Assembly (NCBI RefSeq): GCF_037038585.1 | Contig: NC_092520.1 | Location: 123,412,001-123,476,000, forward strand | Direction: 5' to 3' | Length of the DNA: 64,000 nucleotides | Origin: Patagioenas fasciata | Lineage: Eukaryota > Chordata > Aves > Columbiformes > Columbidae | Part shown: piece after piece, positions 49,119 through 62,186 of the stretch | Position numbering within the stretch: position 1 is the first letter of the stretch | Layout: each line of letters opens with the position of its first letter | Position numbers and translations under genes: made by a program | Notes under the pieces: generated by a model | Seen by the model: the letters and a program-made list of their open reading frames with translations, nothing else | Told to the model about the DNA's origin: nothing | Databases searched by the model: none

Positions 49119-50679
49119 GTGAGTTTCTGTGTTTGTTTAAAATTCATGGTGATTATGTGTGATTAGACTGAAGTCTGAGGGAGTCCCCGAGGCTTATGCT
49201 CTCTGTTCTAGAGGCCATCCAGTCTTGCATGCCAAGAGATGTTCAATAAAACGTGAACTCATCACAGCTTTTTTTTAGTTCATGTATCAGAGAAGACAGA
49301 AGGAAAAAAAAAGATGGTTTCTTCTGGTAGATTATTTTTCTTAAAGTTTGCAAAGTCCTTGACTCAGTATCTGCTGGGTGTGTAAAGGTGTCAATACCAC
49401 TGGTAAGGCGTGAGTTTGTTGTAGTGTAAGACTTCATATGTGCTTTGAGCAGGTTTTGTTACACTGCTGATCTAGCTCCCACATAGTAAAAAAATTTCTA
49501 CCTAGCAATATTTTTTCGGTTTTGGTTTTGGTTTTTTTTTTTTTACTTTTTTGTCTGTGCTAGTATGGTGGGAGATATGTCTGGTTGGAGCATAGTGATA
49601 TTGCTGTTCTACAAGGGTGTATGAGCTGTACCTGCTGTTTTACCCCTACCTAACTGAGTAAAAACTTGAGTAAAGAAAAAAAAAAAAGAAAAAACAGAAA
49701 TTTGCTTAACAATGTAGTAAACCTCCTATACTTTCTCCTCCCTATATCATACATAGAAATTGGAACCCATCTCTTGAAGCTGTAATGATATCAAGAGGGA
49801 GACTTACCTCTGACTTTCATCCTGAGACAGAGAAGCTTTTATCAGATAGGGGACTTCCCATGGTGTAGGCTGCTGCTTGTTTCTTTTTTTGGATTTCCTC
49901 CTTCCTGAAAAGCTACATGGAAGCTACAGTGTTAGCTTAGAGCCTTAGGAAAGCCACAGCGTCTTCTAAATACAGCCTTTCAGCACCTCTTCTTCTCACT
50001 TGAATAATGCTTCTGTTTTATTGTGGAAACCTTGAAGGCATACATGTAGTTTTGTGTATATAGATATTACACTGAGGTGTCTGTCTGTTCACTTTAATCC
50101 TATTGCAAGTGGATTTTATTAACTTTAGAAAAAGTGGCATTAATATTCAGTATTTTAGAGAAGTGTAATTTGCAGTGATGCCTAGTAATCATCTCATCTT
50201 CACTGTACAAACCAGATTAGAGTAGAATGTATCAGCAAAATCTTAATGTGGGTTTTCCAGTGCTTCTTTCATTCCTGATCACTGACAAGAGTAATCACTT
50301 ATTGTGGTAGTTTGCGTGTTATATTCTTCATGATTGAAATAAAATAACATGTGACAAATGAGTAAAGAAATCGTAGCTGTTTTCTTACACATTATATATA
50401 CATTATATACACATACATTTATAGGTGGATATTTATCAGACATACCTTAATAACTTACCAGATATAAAGACTCTATTCTTTACTTGACTTTCCAGTGCTT
50501 TCTTGACCTCTGATAAGCTGTGGCATGGTCTTAGAAATATGCAATATATACCACTTTAGAAAATCATCTGTAGAGATATCTCATGGTTAATATAAAGAGG
50601 TATTAGTAGAAAGCAGTTTTCATGCTCAGTATAGGTACAGCATTCATAGGTAAATATGAATATAATGCAAGAGTTCCTT

Positions 50680-50990
50680 GGGAGATAATTGTCTGTAGTT
50701 TAGCCAGATGTGTATTGCCTTGTCAGATATACTTGTCTGCCCTCGTCTTAAAAACTCCTGTGCAAGTAATGGATGTTACTGTCCCTGAGGTAAACACCTC
50801 TAGATATAGTATTTATCTAGTCTCATATTTAACCTCCCTTCCCCAGAGTGTATGCCTGCAAGCTAAGCCAGTTACTCTGTGTCTGACCACCATTGCCCAT
50901 GGGTAGATGGTCGATCTCCCCTCTAAAACAGCTGCTTACATGCATGGAAGTTGCTGTCCTCTTGGCACATGTCTCCATTATTTTATTTTC
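50680..50990 (-). mobile_element. Possible ancient CR1/L3 remnant
   Basis: Phrases such as cgtcttaaaaactcctgtgc and tactgtccctgaggtaaaca suggest a very old minus-strand CR1/L3 fragment, directly upstream of the younger CR1 at 51101. The evidence is slight. Confidence 0.25.
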
Positions 50991-51100
50991 TAAGCAATTT
51001 TTCCAAACTTACTATTCTTTCTGTTCTCTTTCAGAGCCCAAAACAGGATATTGATCCCCAGCATAGCATGTTTATCTCATGTTTCTTACGCATGCCCTTT

Positions 51101-51800
51101 ATCACAGAATCACAGAATGGTTGTGGTTGGAAATGACCTCTGGAGATCGGCTAGTCCAACCCACCTGTTGAAGCAGGTTCACCAAGAGCAGATTGTGCAG
51201 GAATGTGTCCAGACAGGTTTTGAATATCTCCAGATAAAGAGACTCCACAGCCTCTCTGGGCAGCCTGTTCCAGTGCTCTGGCACCCTCAAAGTAAAGAAG
51301 TTTCTCCTCATATTCAGGTGGAACTTCCTGTGCTTCAGTTTGTGCCCGTTGCCCCTCATCCTATCATTGAGCACCACCAAAAAGAATGGTCCCATACTCT
51401 TGACATCTACCGTTGAGATATCTGTGAGCATAAATAAGATCCCCTCTCAGCCTTTTCTTCTCCAGGGTGAACAGACCCAGCTCTCTCCGTCTTTCCTCAT
51501 AAAAAAGATGCTCCAGACCCCTAATCATCTTTGTAGCACACCACTGGACTCTCTTCCTTTTTCTTCTTAAACTAGGGAGCCCAGAACTGGACACAATACT
51601 CCAGATGTTGCCACACCAGGGCATAGTAGAGGGGTAAGAAAACCTCCCTCAACCTGCTGGTCACACTTTTCCTAATGCACCCCAGGATACCATTGGCCTT
51701 GGCCACAAGGGCACATTGCTGAATCATGGTCAATCTCTTGTCCACCAGGACTCATAGGTCCTTCTCTGCAGTGCTGCTTTCCAGCAGGTCAATCCCTTAC
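51101..51800 (-). mobile_element. CR1 LINE, about 700 bp with damaged ORF2 end
   Basis: This is the longest CR1 in the window. On the minus strand it runs from a reverse-transcriptase C-terminal part ([20 protein letters not shown] on the reverse complement) through EERRRELGLFTLEKKRLRGD and [20 protein letters not shown] to the 3' end, seen on the + strand as ATCACAGAATCACAGAATGG. A stop and frame changes interrupt the ORF (for example CTAG after the QFWAPQ-like stretch), so it is not active. The upstream limit is approximate. Confidence 0.92.
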
Positions 51801-54800
51801 ATGTATGTTAATATCTCCATGGGTGAGAAGTCACTATGCCTCCTTCCACCCCCAACACAGCTTTACCACATGGCTGGCTCATGTTTTCTGCTCACCTTTA
51901 CCACGGTTTGAAATTCAGTTCTCTTACTCCAAAATTCATCAGGGCATGTGAACTAATCTATAACTTAGTAATGGCATTCTGTGTACTCACATTAAGAGCT
52001 GAAGATACCTTTGAGTCCTAGTTAACTTAGATGAACAAGTTGTGTAGGGAGGAAAAAGTAGCTCTCCATCAAACTACATAGCACACAGCTTTCTGAGGGA
52101 AGCACACTTTCCTGAAAATGAGGTGTATGTCAGTGACTTATACCCGTGGGTGGCTAAGACAAACAAGGGTGGATGAGGGGTCAGTGTTTATCAGCTAGGG
52201 TTATGTAGGAATTTCCTATAGCCAAGTGCAGTGTTGATTTTTTTTTCTTCCTCTCCTTCTACCACCTATTTTCTAACCCTGCCTGCCTATTTATATTTAG
52301 ATAGTGAAATTAGATGGAAAAAATGTATTTTGCCAAGTGCAATCATCTGTATTCAGTAAACTCCATCTGGCATTTATGGTGTATAAGCAAACTGCTGCAG
52401 GAAGATGCTCAGATAATTAAAACTTTCAAATACAACCTAGGACAAATCTAATCTTCTTCAAAAGTAGTTACTGAATATACCTGTGCCACATCTTGACTCT
52501 GAGAGAAGGACAAGGCTATTTGCTGTTCATCTTTTGCTCAGGTTTTCTCTGAAGTGAATCTTGTATACATGCCCAGATAGTGTGTCCCTGGAGTATGTTT
52601 GATCTTCAGCTTAAACAAGTGACGACCACGAGTGTGAAACAGAACTCCAGTCCACTGGAAGAAAGCAGGGCAGTTCATGTTTCTGCTGCTTAGTCATATC
52701 GCAAAGCATAGGACTGTTTCCTAGGCTGCTCCTACTGCCTTTCACAGGCACAAATTATATGGCAAAACCAAGACAAAAGTAGTGCCACTTTTTAAAATAC
52801 TGGCATCACCCCAACCGTTTTAATGCCTTTACAACTAATGGATGAAAACTAGTCGGTAGGATCTTTGAAAAGCCAAAAAAAATAAAAAGAAAAAAAATCC
52901 AAGTTATAACCACAATTCCAAACATTCAAACAGTAAAGACTGCTTATTACTGGGTGGAGACTTTTGCCCCCCCTCTCCTTCTTCCCAGTACCAGTTTTCC
53001 ATTTAGTATCAGTGGTACTAGGGAAATTCATAGAATTAGCTGCAAAGATAGATGTTTTATTTACATCTCATGTTCTGCCCCTATTTTCCACCTGTAAATA
53101 TTAAAGCCTCAGAACAATTCCATTACTTTAATTCGCAATTGCAATTCAGGATTGGTCTGTCCCCAAGAAGCCCAGTCAGCCCTTCAAGCTTTCAATACAC
53201 ACTACTGACTGGGTGAAATTTTATGTTTTTCTGTTCTCAAAAGCCGTGTCTGAAGCATGTATCCCTTTATATATCAATAATGTATATATCCCTTTATGTA
53301 TCAATACATAATCCGTGATATTCATGCTATTGTACAAGAACTCTGAAGAACAATAAAAAGATCACAGATGCACATGTGAAATACATGGAATCAGGACTTG
53401 TAAGGAAACTTTTCTACCTGACAGGGTCATTCTTTACCTCCTGAATTATTGTCAGTGACTTGATACCACAAAAGGCCTCTGGCAGCCTGTGGTCTGCCTG
53501 CTTACAGAAGCAGAAGCCAGCATGTGAATTAAGCTGGCTGAGTGTTTGGATTTTTTTTTAACTGAGCCTTTGTGCCAGAGGGGATGTACTGTAACTACCT
53601 GCATTCTCCATACCTATTCACTTTTACTTGAAAGGCCAAGACTGTATTAAAATTGTCATTGTCAAATTGATTCTTTCTATTCTTATTATTTTTAGATGGC
53701 TGCATGACAAGTAGGTGGACTAATAATGTTATGAAGTGGAAGTAAATTTAACCCATTGCACATGTAGAGGGACTGTAATTATGTCTCTCAAAGGCATAAT
53801 AATTGGGTAATCAGTAGATTAACTTTGACTATTTAAACGCATATTTGGATACAGTACTGGTGTTCGTGACATTTCAATGGAAAACTCCATCCAGTTATTC
53901 TATTTCTTAAAAAATACTGTGATTTGATGGCAAGTAAATATTCTGGTAGCCTGTGCCCCCAGGTGATGGTGCCAGAGCAGGCGGGGCACCCCAAAGCGTT
54001 GCTCAATTGTGTGCCACAGGGAAGGGCACACAGGTCCTTTCTGTTATGCACATTATTGCAACTGCTTGACAGAAATTTGTTGTGGCTTTTCCCTATATAT
54101 ACAAGAATACATTAATACAGTCTGATTGTGTTGAAGGATTTGGTAAAGAAAGAAAAAAAAGAAACACAATTTCTCTTGCATGATAAACATGAGAGAGCGA
54201 AGCAGTGGTCTGTTATCATTTACCACTCAAGAAGAAGATAAGATAAAATACTCATTTGTAAGGGATGAACAATTAACGCTGTGTAATTTTCAGGTGCTGA
54301 AGAGAGCCTAAGTCAGGTTCATCTCACTCATATGAAACCATCTTTTCTGTGTACCAGTGAGATATCTCCTGAGCTGTCTTCATGTAATGAAATATGTCAG
54401 GCTTTTACCTTCAGGTTTTCCTGCAAAGTTCCTTCAATAATTCTGTTAGAATCCATTTTTCTTGATTCTTCTCTCCCCAGGCCTGTGGCTTAGGTGCCTG
54501 TGGCAGTCACCCTGTAACAGATTATAAATCAGAATACTGGAATGTGTTATGAAGGCCTGGAAACAGCTCCATTGTGCTGGAGTGCCAGACGTGCAAGAAA
54601 TAAATTGAGGAGTTCATTGGTTTTAGATGAATTATGCTGAACAGGCGAATACTGTAGGTAACACAGCTCCACCTAGAGCAGATAAAACCTTCAGTTACTG
54701 CTGGCTCACTAATTTCAAACCCCAAGCGTGGTTCTCTTACCTGTACTGCAGTAGCAAACTCCTACAATTCCTAATACCAATGCTTGTTTTCTACTCAAAT

Positions 54801-55536
54801 TCAGGGAGCTTATATGGTTTCCTGATGAGCGTACTCTTAAAGGAAGACCATGACAAAAATATATAAAACCTGTGTCTACCTTCAAAAAATAATCAGTAAA
54901 TATATTACCAACAGCTAGTGATGCATACACATGTAGATTTCTCTTTATAAACCTGTATCAAATAGATTTGGGCAAACCTTTTTCCTAGGCATATCTGTAA
55001 TGATTTTTCATTTAACAAGTTTGTCTTACATGTTCAGTCCTGATAGTACTAATTTTGAAGGGTAGGAGCCCACTGGTACCAGCCAGTAATATTGGGGTTT
55101 CAGATTTTCCAGTGGAGGATAAGCAACAGAGATAGCAGATAAAGATTAATTTGCATGAAATCCTAATGGAAATAACATACATCATATTAAAAAAAAAAAA
55201 AAGCTAGGGTTTCTTAGCACATCATAGCAGTTTACAGAGCAGGTATCATTAAATTCATCTTAAATATTGGGAGACTGGGGAAAGTGGGTAAAAAAAAACC
55301 AAAACCAAACAAGAGACGAGTAAAGAAACACATATGGGAGCTTAGTTTTTCTAGCTCCAACCCTATTGTCTAGAAGAAAGTGTTTGGTTTAATTTATGTG
55401 AAGGTAAATTATGTAAGACATCTTTGATCCTGACAAAGGATATTGCAAAGAATATCCTGATTTCTGGTAAAGCAGAAAATTGAAGAAGTGACGTGTGTTC
55501 AAATGAGGTGTGTATTTCTCAAAAATGATGGAAGTG

Positions 55537-56150
55537 TGCCCAGGTGGCCAAAAAGGCCAACAGTATCCTGGCTTGTATCAGGAATAGTGTGGCCAGCAGG
55601 ACTAGAGAAGTGATTGTGCCCCTGTACTCAGTACTGGTGAGGCCCCACCTTGAATCCTGTGTTCAGTTTTGGGCCCCTCATCATAAGGACATTAGGGTGC
55701 TGGAGAGAGTTCAGAGGAGGGCCATGAAGCTGGTGAGGGGTCTGAAGCACAAGTCTGATGAGGAGCAGCTGAGGGAACCGGGGCTGTTTAGCCTGGAGAA
55801 AAGGAGGCTGAGGGGAGACCTTATCGCTCTCTACAGCTACCTGAAAGGAGGTTGTAGCATGGAGGGTGTTGGTCTCTTCTCCCAAGTAGCAAGTGATAGG
55901 ATGAGAGGAAATGGCCTCAAGTTGTGCCACTGAAAGTTTAGATTAGATATAAGGAAAATTGTCCTCAGGGTAAGGGCTGCGAAACGGTGGAAGAGACTGC
56001 CCAGGGAAGTGGTGGAGTCACCATCCCTGGAGGTGTTTAAAAGCCCTTTAGATGAGGGACATGGCTTAGTGCTAGAGTTAGGTTATGGTTGGACTCGATC
56101 CTGAGGTTCTCTTCCCACCAAAATGATTTTATGATACTGTGATTCTATGA
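55537..56150 (+). mobile_element. CR1 LINE, about 610 bp with partly open ORF2 end
   Basis: Sense-strand CR1 whose ORF fragment stays open over 55544-55933: [20 protein letters not shown], then [20 protein letters not shown] and [20 protein letters not shown]. It stops at a TGA where the family normally reads on, and later parts (cagggaagtggtggagtcac) are out of frame. The 3' end is ATACTGTGATTCTATGA. It lies in the same intron as the copy at 51101-51800, in opposite orientation. Confidence 0.92.
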
Positions 56151-59100
56151 AAAGGGAATTTCTAATCCTGAGTGATCATGGTTTTTCTAATTTCAAAATA
56201 GACTATTTGAATTACAGCCAGCCTCATAATTTTCAAAGGTAATAGCAATAGAAAACTCTGCATTTAGCTTGATACAACTCTTCAGATTTTCTCCGTACAT
56301 TGCTGTTGTGTTAAAATGCTTATTTGTCTAAAAAATGTCTACCAGAACCTTTTTTTTTCTGTTCTTGCTCTTTAATTATTCAAAAAACAAATCAACAAAG
56401 TCTCCTCTAAAATACAGAGATAGTATTGACATTTTTGTTACAAACTGGGGAGCACAATAGCAAAATTACAGTGGCAGTTGATTGCTTTTTTAGCTAAATT
56501 TTCATACTCTCCTTATTTTACTCTTATTTATGGTAATGCTACAGGTATCTGTAGACTCATATAGAGTTACTGCTGAGACTTAGCAAAGAAAATTTATTTT
56601 CTTGTAATGGAATCCAGGGTTGATGTATCTTCATTTTTCACTAAAACAAACGAAGCTAGAAGAACTTTGTTTCATTGAATTTATAATCTTTCTTGCCCTG
56701 CAATAAAGCAGTCCTAAAATGTTAAGAGACTAATTATTGTCATTTTTTGTAAATGTGTTTCTCCAGTTGTGCAAATTACCTTTTTTTTTTGTAAGATTAT
56801 AAAGGTAAAGACTTTCTGTCACATATATTTCCTGTACTTGCCTAAAGCAGTCATGTTCTAGCCATAAGCAAAGTTTTCTGTGTGACATCTGGCAATTTTT
56901 TCTTTGGGGTTCAGCAAGAAGGGCTTCATTTTTGTGTCTTAGCATGAAATTGAAAAAGTGAACCTGAAGCCACTCATGGAAATTCTGATTTTTTTAGAGA
57001 ATAAGTTTCTGAAAACTCCAAAATTATACAGAACCAGTCATTATACTGATACATGAACACCAACATAACTACTCTGCTTCGAGGGCTTTCTGATGTGGCA
57101 TGTCACAGGTGTGTGTTTTGCCATCCCTCTATTCAAAATGTAGCTGAAGCAATTGCTGGAGAGTGAGACCCAGCCTGGCTACATCGCCAGGAGCCCACTG
57201 GCAACACGTAGCTCTTTATCTTGCTTTTTTCAAATCAGGTGGCATGGTATCTTTCCAAGCAGTGTTGATGCTGGGTGTCCAGGCACAAGGAGAGGGATGA
57301 GCAGAGGCTTGGGGCTTGTCTGAGGTGGCAGTGCTACCAAGGAAGCAGCCAGGATCAACAAGGAACTGTCAGAAGCAGCAAGGATCAACAGTTCCCTCTT
57401 TCATGTCTCCACCTGGCCAGGAATTTGAAAGATTTTGTCTTGAACAGAATGCCAGTGTTGGTCTGGCCTGTTCCATGCTGGACACATTCACCCATGGAAG
57501 TGCTGGCACAGAGATGGAGCTCAGAAGCCCCTGCCAGCTATAAGGAATAGTGGTGGCCTCTTGCATCTGGGCTCCAGGAGCCCCACAAGCTGCTTATTCC
57601 AGATGTTGTCCACTGTTGGGTTTGATCTGTAAAAGTTCTTTGCAATTCAAGTCTCTGGTTGTGTAGAGGCAGTTTTCTCCTGCCAGTTGAGATGGGCTGG
57701 GTTGGGTGGTCACCCTGTGGGCAGGTCTGTGCTGGGAGGGCTGGCATCCTGGGCATGTAGCCTGGGGTTCCCCTTGAATGCTCCACTGTGCCATCAACAT
57801 CCAGGCACCTTGGCCTTGCACCTGAGCTGCAAGTCTGCTCAGTTTTGTGGGTGACTTCTGAGCCTGTGAGGTAAGTGAGAGATGTTTGATTTGGAAGCTC
57901 TTTCTGTTCATGGTGGTGGGGATTTGTTTGTGTAAATTTAGGGTATGGCTTTTCCCCGGTATTGACATTCTTTATTGGAAAACAAAGTCCACTCTGCTAG
58001 TATGCTTAGAAAAAATAGTTGAAAAAGTAGGATTGATTTTTTATCATCCTCACATCTAAAAGTGTAAGTGGATTTGTTGTGAGGACACTAAGACACAGAA
58101 GAGTTTTTTTGTTTCTTTGCTGTGACTTGGACTCATTGAGGGACCCCAGATGTTTGTAAAGTGGGTGCTCATATACTATTGTTTCTTGATAGCATATGAG
58201 AAAGCCTATCATTTTTATACTCTTGGTACTGTTGCGGAACAGAACTGGGACTTATTAGTAAACCTGTAATTAATAGAAAATAAAATGTACTTTTGGTGAC
58301 CAAAGGACATCATCTTACAGATTTCCAAGTTTGAGAGAGAGAGATATCAGGCTCTCTAGTCTGGCTTCTGTGATGAAACAGTGGTTTCCAATACTGCTAT
58401 TTATTTTATATGTCATATTTGTTGGTCCACAAGTAATAAGGAAATTCAGTGTTTACCTAATTTTAAGGGTTGTGTGTGAAATGAAGGTTTGTCTTTTAGT
58501 TAAGGCAGGGACTCGACTAAACAGGACAGAAACCATAAAAACTGCATGCCACGATGCATTTCCTCTCCGACCTTTACCAAGCCTCTAAGATCTATCTAGT
58601 AACATTTTGGAGGTCTAAATTGTAGACTGATTCAGACCTGCCTGTGTTGCTTATATTTAATCTAATTTGTGCGATATGAGCCATGAAATTGCAGATGCTT
58701 AGGCTCCAGTGTATTTAGGGTATATTTAGGCTTTTAATTAGCACTAATGTCCACATTTCTATTGTTAACCAAGCTAGTTAATCTAAAGCTAGTGTGTGTA
58801 TCACTACTTTCAGTGGAGGTACACTTTATGGAAGTGTAGGCAAAGCATTAATATATTTACATTTTATTTCTTGCTGGTTATTCAGTGGAAATATGAGCAC
58901 TTCCTTCCCACACAGGTTATTGTGGGGATACGTACATGACTGTAGTATAATGGGCATTTCAGAGGTACCTCAAATAGCTAGTCTAGTGTGAAATCTTCAG
59001 AGTGTATCTCTGTACATGTTGTGCATCCCCAAAACTGGAAATGACTTTAAAATCTCACAGTTTTCTGTATTCAAGTACATTCCCTCCAGAATTACCTTAA

Positions 59101-60006
59101 GTAATAAGTTTTGCACCGCTATCTTTTAGAACCTCTCAATGTGACTCACAAATCAGAGTCTTGCAAACCTCTATCAAAGCTGGCACCATTGGAAATTGTC
59201 TTTTTCCTCTAATTCTCATTTTGCAGAAACTCAGCCTGAGGCTGCTGGTGTGCATGTTACTGATTTGACCTATGGCATCAAGTGGCAGCCATAACCAGAG
59301 AGAGATGTTCCCCTAAATGTAATATTAATTGTAATGGTAGCATTAATTATTTTCAAGTTTACATGATTTAATGATGGCTTGCTTCTCTTGTGACTGTAAA
59401 AGTTGTTTAAGACCACTTCCCCAGATGGCATTTCTGTACTCTTCTCTCTGCACAGATGACCCCATCTGAATCTGCCTTTCTGTGACTGACTCTGACCGCT
59501 TTCTCTAGAATAGGAAATTGTGCATATGGTCACACTCAGTGCCTTGTGCAATCAGAAGCTTGGCGTTAATGAAACAGAAACATTGTGGCCCCTCATTTTC
59601 CTCAAATATCTTAGAAAACCTGGGGTGAAAACATGGTGAAACTGTGCAGGCTCCACACCAACAGAAAATTCACTTGAAATGGCTTATGAGTAGCCAAGTC
59701 CAGCCCTTTTGTGCTATGCAGAAAAAGGGATCTAGGATGCAAATGAGGACCTGATATTAGCTTTTTCATCCTTAATGCTGTATGACTGTCTCACCAGTTC
59801 TTGGACATTTTATAACTGAAAATCAAACATACTTATCTTTTATTATTATCTGTGCATATTTTGCTATACATAAATATGCATGTATACATAGGTATATGTA
59901 TACTATACAATGTATCTATACCTCCGTTTGATTTTGCACAGCAATGTATTTTACTCTTTATAGTGTGCAAGATGCTTTCATTGTAAATGGCATTAACATT
60001 TTCCAG

Positions 60007-60034
60007 ATTATACTGGTTTTTACACCAGTATAAT
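60007..60034. repeat. Inverted repeat, 11-bp perfect stem
   Basis: ATTATACTGGT at 60007-60017 is the exact reverse complement of ACCAGTATAAT at 60024-60034, with a 6-base loop. It ends 103 bases before exon 14 begins. Confidence 0.88.
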
Positions 60035-60137
60035 AATAACTGAGAATCTCAGAGACTCATTTAAAATAATCAGTCATGCAAAATTATATTCGTTGTCTTA
60101 CAGTCAAATGAACTGTTTCATTTTGGTCTTCTCCTAG

Positions 60138-60287
60138 GGGGGCAAGATTCCTATCCGATGGACATCACCAGAAGCCATTGCATATCGGAAGTTCACATCA
60201 GCCAGTGACGCATGGAGCTATGGGATTGTTCTCTGGGAGGTGATGTCTTATGGAGAGAGACCATACTGGGAGATGTCCAACCAGGAT
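60138..60287 (+). CDS. EPHA3: EPHA3 exon 14: kinase P+1 loop, APE-equivalent and helix F
   Basis: This 150-nt exon encodes residues 783-832. It starts [20 protein letters not shown], where SPE is the tyrosine-kinase version of APE, then [20 protein letters not shown] and [10 protein letters not shown]. The Asp of SDAWS anchors the catalytic spine through helix F. Eph kinases normally read SDVWS; here the codon is GCA, giving Ala at about residue 807. The change keeps the frame and the key Asp and Trp. The acceptor is cttctcctag and the donor is GAT|gtgagt. Both ends lie between codons and the length is a multiple of three, so this exon could be skipped in frame, though the kinase would not survive. 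Confidence 0.97.
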
Positions 60288-62186
60288 GTGAGTATACTGT
60301 TATCTGAGCTGTGTTCTCAAATAATGGATCAAGCTGTGAAAGGAAGTGAAGCATAATGAAACCAGGTGGCTCTGAGTTTTTGACATTGACATTGAATAAG
60401 ATGTAGAAATAAAAAATTCTTAATCTCCCTGGCCAGGTAAAAGTTCTAATGAACTTAACAAAAAGCCAGCATCTTTTTGGCAGTGTATTTAGGACCTCTG
60501 AAGGAACATATTAGAGAATTTTATCATGCTGGTGGTTTTCTATAGGATAATTCAAACAATTCCACTGCAATGAGGTCATTGCCTTTTACATTCCGTAGCT
60601 TATTGTTAGAAAACCCTCCTAAATTTCTGTTGATCCCCTTTGGTTCCACTTGTATAACACTCTGTAGAAGTTTTCTGTAAATGTCAAATACACGGAATAA
60701 ATGGCTCTTGGCGCTTGTGAAAAAGAGAAGCAAAGCATTTCTACTAAGAGGTTAATGAAACCAAAATACTTCTGGAAGTAATCAATCGATAAAATGAGAA
60801 GTAGAGTGATCCGATTAAAAGACTTCCAATACAGGTTTCTTTGCAACATTACTAAACTATCCAAGCCTGCAGTCCAAATGATTGATGGATCATTCCCGGT
60901 ATTTTTGTAAGAAGCAAAACATTTTCCCAAATAATATTTTTTTTCTGTTCGCTTATTAATCCTAGATTTATTCCATGGGAATAAATAAATCACATTTTCT
61001 GAAATGCAGTCACTGACACAAATAGGTTTTTTGAGGGGGTTGGTATATATCATTAACTAGTACTAAATTCAAAAAAGTCAGTAACAGTAAAAAGAGAAAG
61101 AAAACTTCCTTTCAAACGAGTACCTCTGTAACGCAAGTCTGTGCAGAAAACTAAGTATTTATTTTAATTAGTCATGAGCAGTTTTTTTATTGTTTGTGGA
61201 GTTAATGAATTGCATTATGTATGCTGATATACCACTGGAATGCCTTTAATAATATCACATTCAAAATCAGAAGCGGAAGGGTTAACCTCTTTATCTGCCT
61301 CTGCTTCATGACTGCATAAACCACAGACTGTTTTCCTATTCCTCTTCTGACTCAGTGTAGTTTTTTTCTGCTTTTGAATTAACTGATCCAGTTAAAAGGG
61401 AAAAGTTAACAGAATTTGGCTTTATAATTTTCTACTTAGAATGCATTTTCATACATTTCTTTTTTAATTCATGGTGCAATAGATGAAGAGAGAGATCAAG
61501 AGGTGTTATGCTCTAATAAAAAGGTTGTATTAAAAAGCTTTCTAATAGTGTAAATACTGGGCATTGTTTTTTGTTTGTTTGGGTTTTTTTTTTTCCAATG
61601 TAGACAAATGAGAAAAGAACTAGGCCTGCCCTGCCTAGTTGGAAGTGTACTGTTATCCTTGTGGTAAGTTTTAAAAATATTTTTTGGCCTTGTGAGATCA
61701 GTTACATCAAATTCTTTCCACAAGACCTTCTGTCTATCAGTTCAGCATCGCCCATGAGAAGGTAGGTTTGTTTTCTGCCAAGTGCAGTGTCCAATGGAGA
61801 GTGTGGGAATCAAGTGCTGCTGAGGATGATCAGATGATAGTCAAGACCTTTTGAAGTTTCACATAGTTAAGCAAGCACCTTACTAGCTGTAGCTTTTGTT
61901 TATGGATTTAGTTCAATTAAGTGTGAGTTTTACAGATCCTTTCCAGACTCTCACCTTCCTCAAAGTCATATACTGTATCTTAACTCTCCTACAGCCCTTT
62001 CTATGTACCTAATTTACAACCTGGTTTACTTTGCAGATAAACCAGAGACATTGCATGGTGAGACAATTAGTGAATAAACACATTTGTTTAAACACAGAAT
62101 GTCCATGTTAAAGTGGTTCATAGAACTGATAAAAACAAGTAGACTTGAGTGCCTTTAAGTTTTCAAAAACTTTTATCCTTGTGCAG
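60288..62186. other. EPHA3: EPHA3 intron 14 (1.9 kb)
   Basis: AT-rich sequence with a T-rich run at about 61566-61596. A 144-codon open run on the minus strand (60619-61053) has no recognisable domain and is treated as chance. Confidence 0.8.

Larger units (their letters stand above)
49119..60137. other. EPHA3: EPHA3 intron 13 (11.0 kb)
   Basis: It holds two CR1 copies in opposite orientation (51101-51800 and 55537-56150), a possible older CR1/L3 remnant at about 50680-50990, an unassigned GC-richer block at about 57100-57960, a TA-rich run at about 59850-59935 and a perfect 11-bp inverted repeat at 60007-60034 close to the acceptor of exon 14. Confidence 0.8.

Noticed and set aside
55544..55933. 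129-codon open frame on the + strand as a possible gene
   Set aside because: It is the CR1 ORF2 C-terminal part; the frame is interrupted before the natural end.
60619..61053. 144-codon open frame on the minus strand
   Set aside because: No domain is recognised, the DNA is AT-rich intron, and there are no supporting signals.
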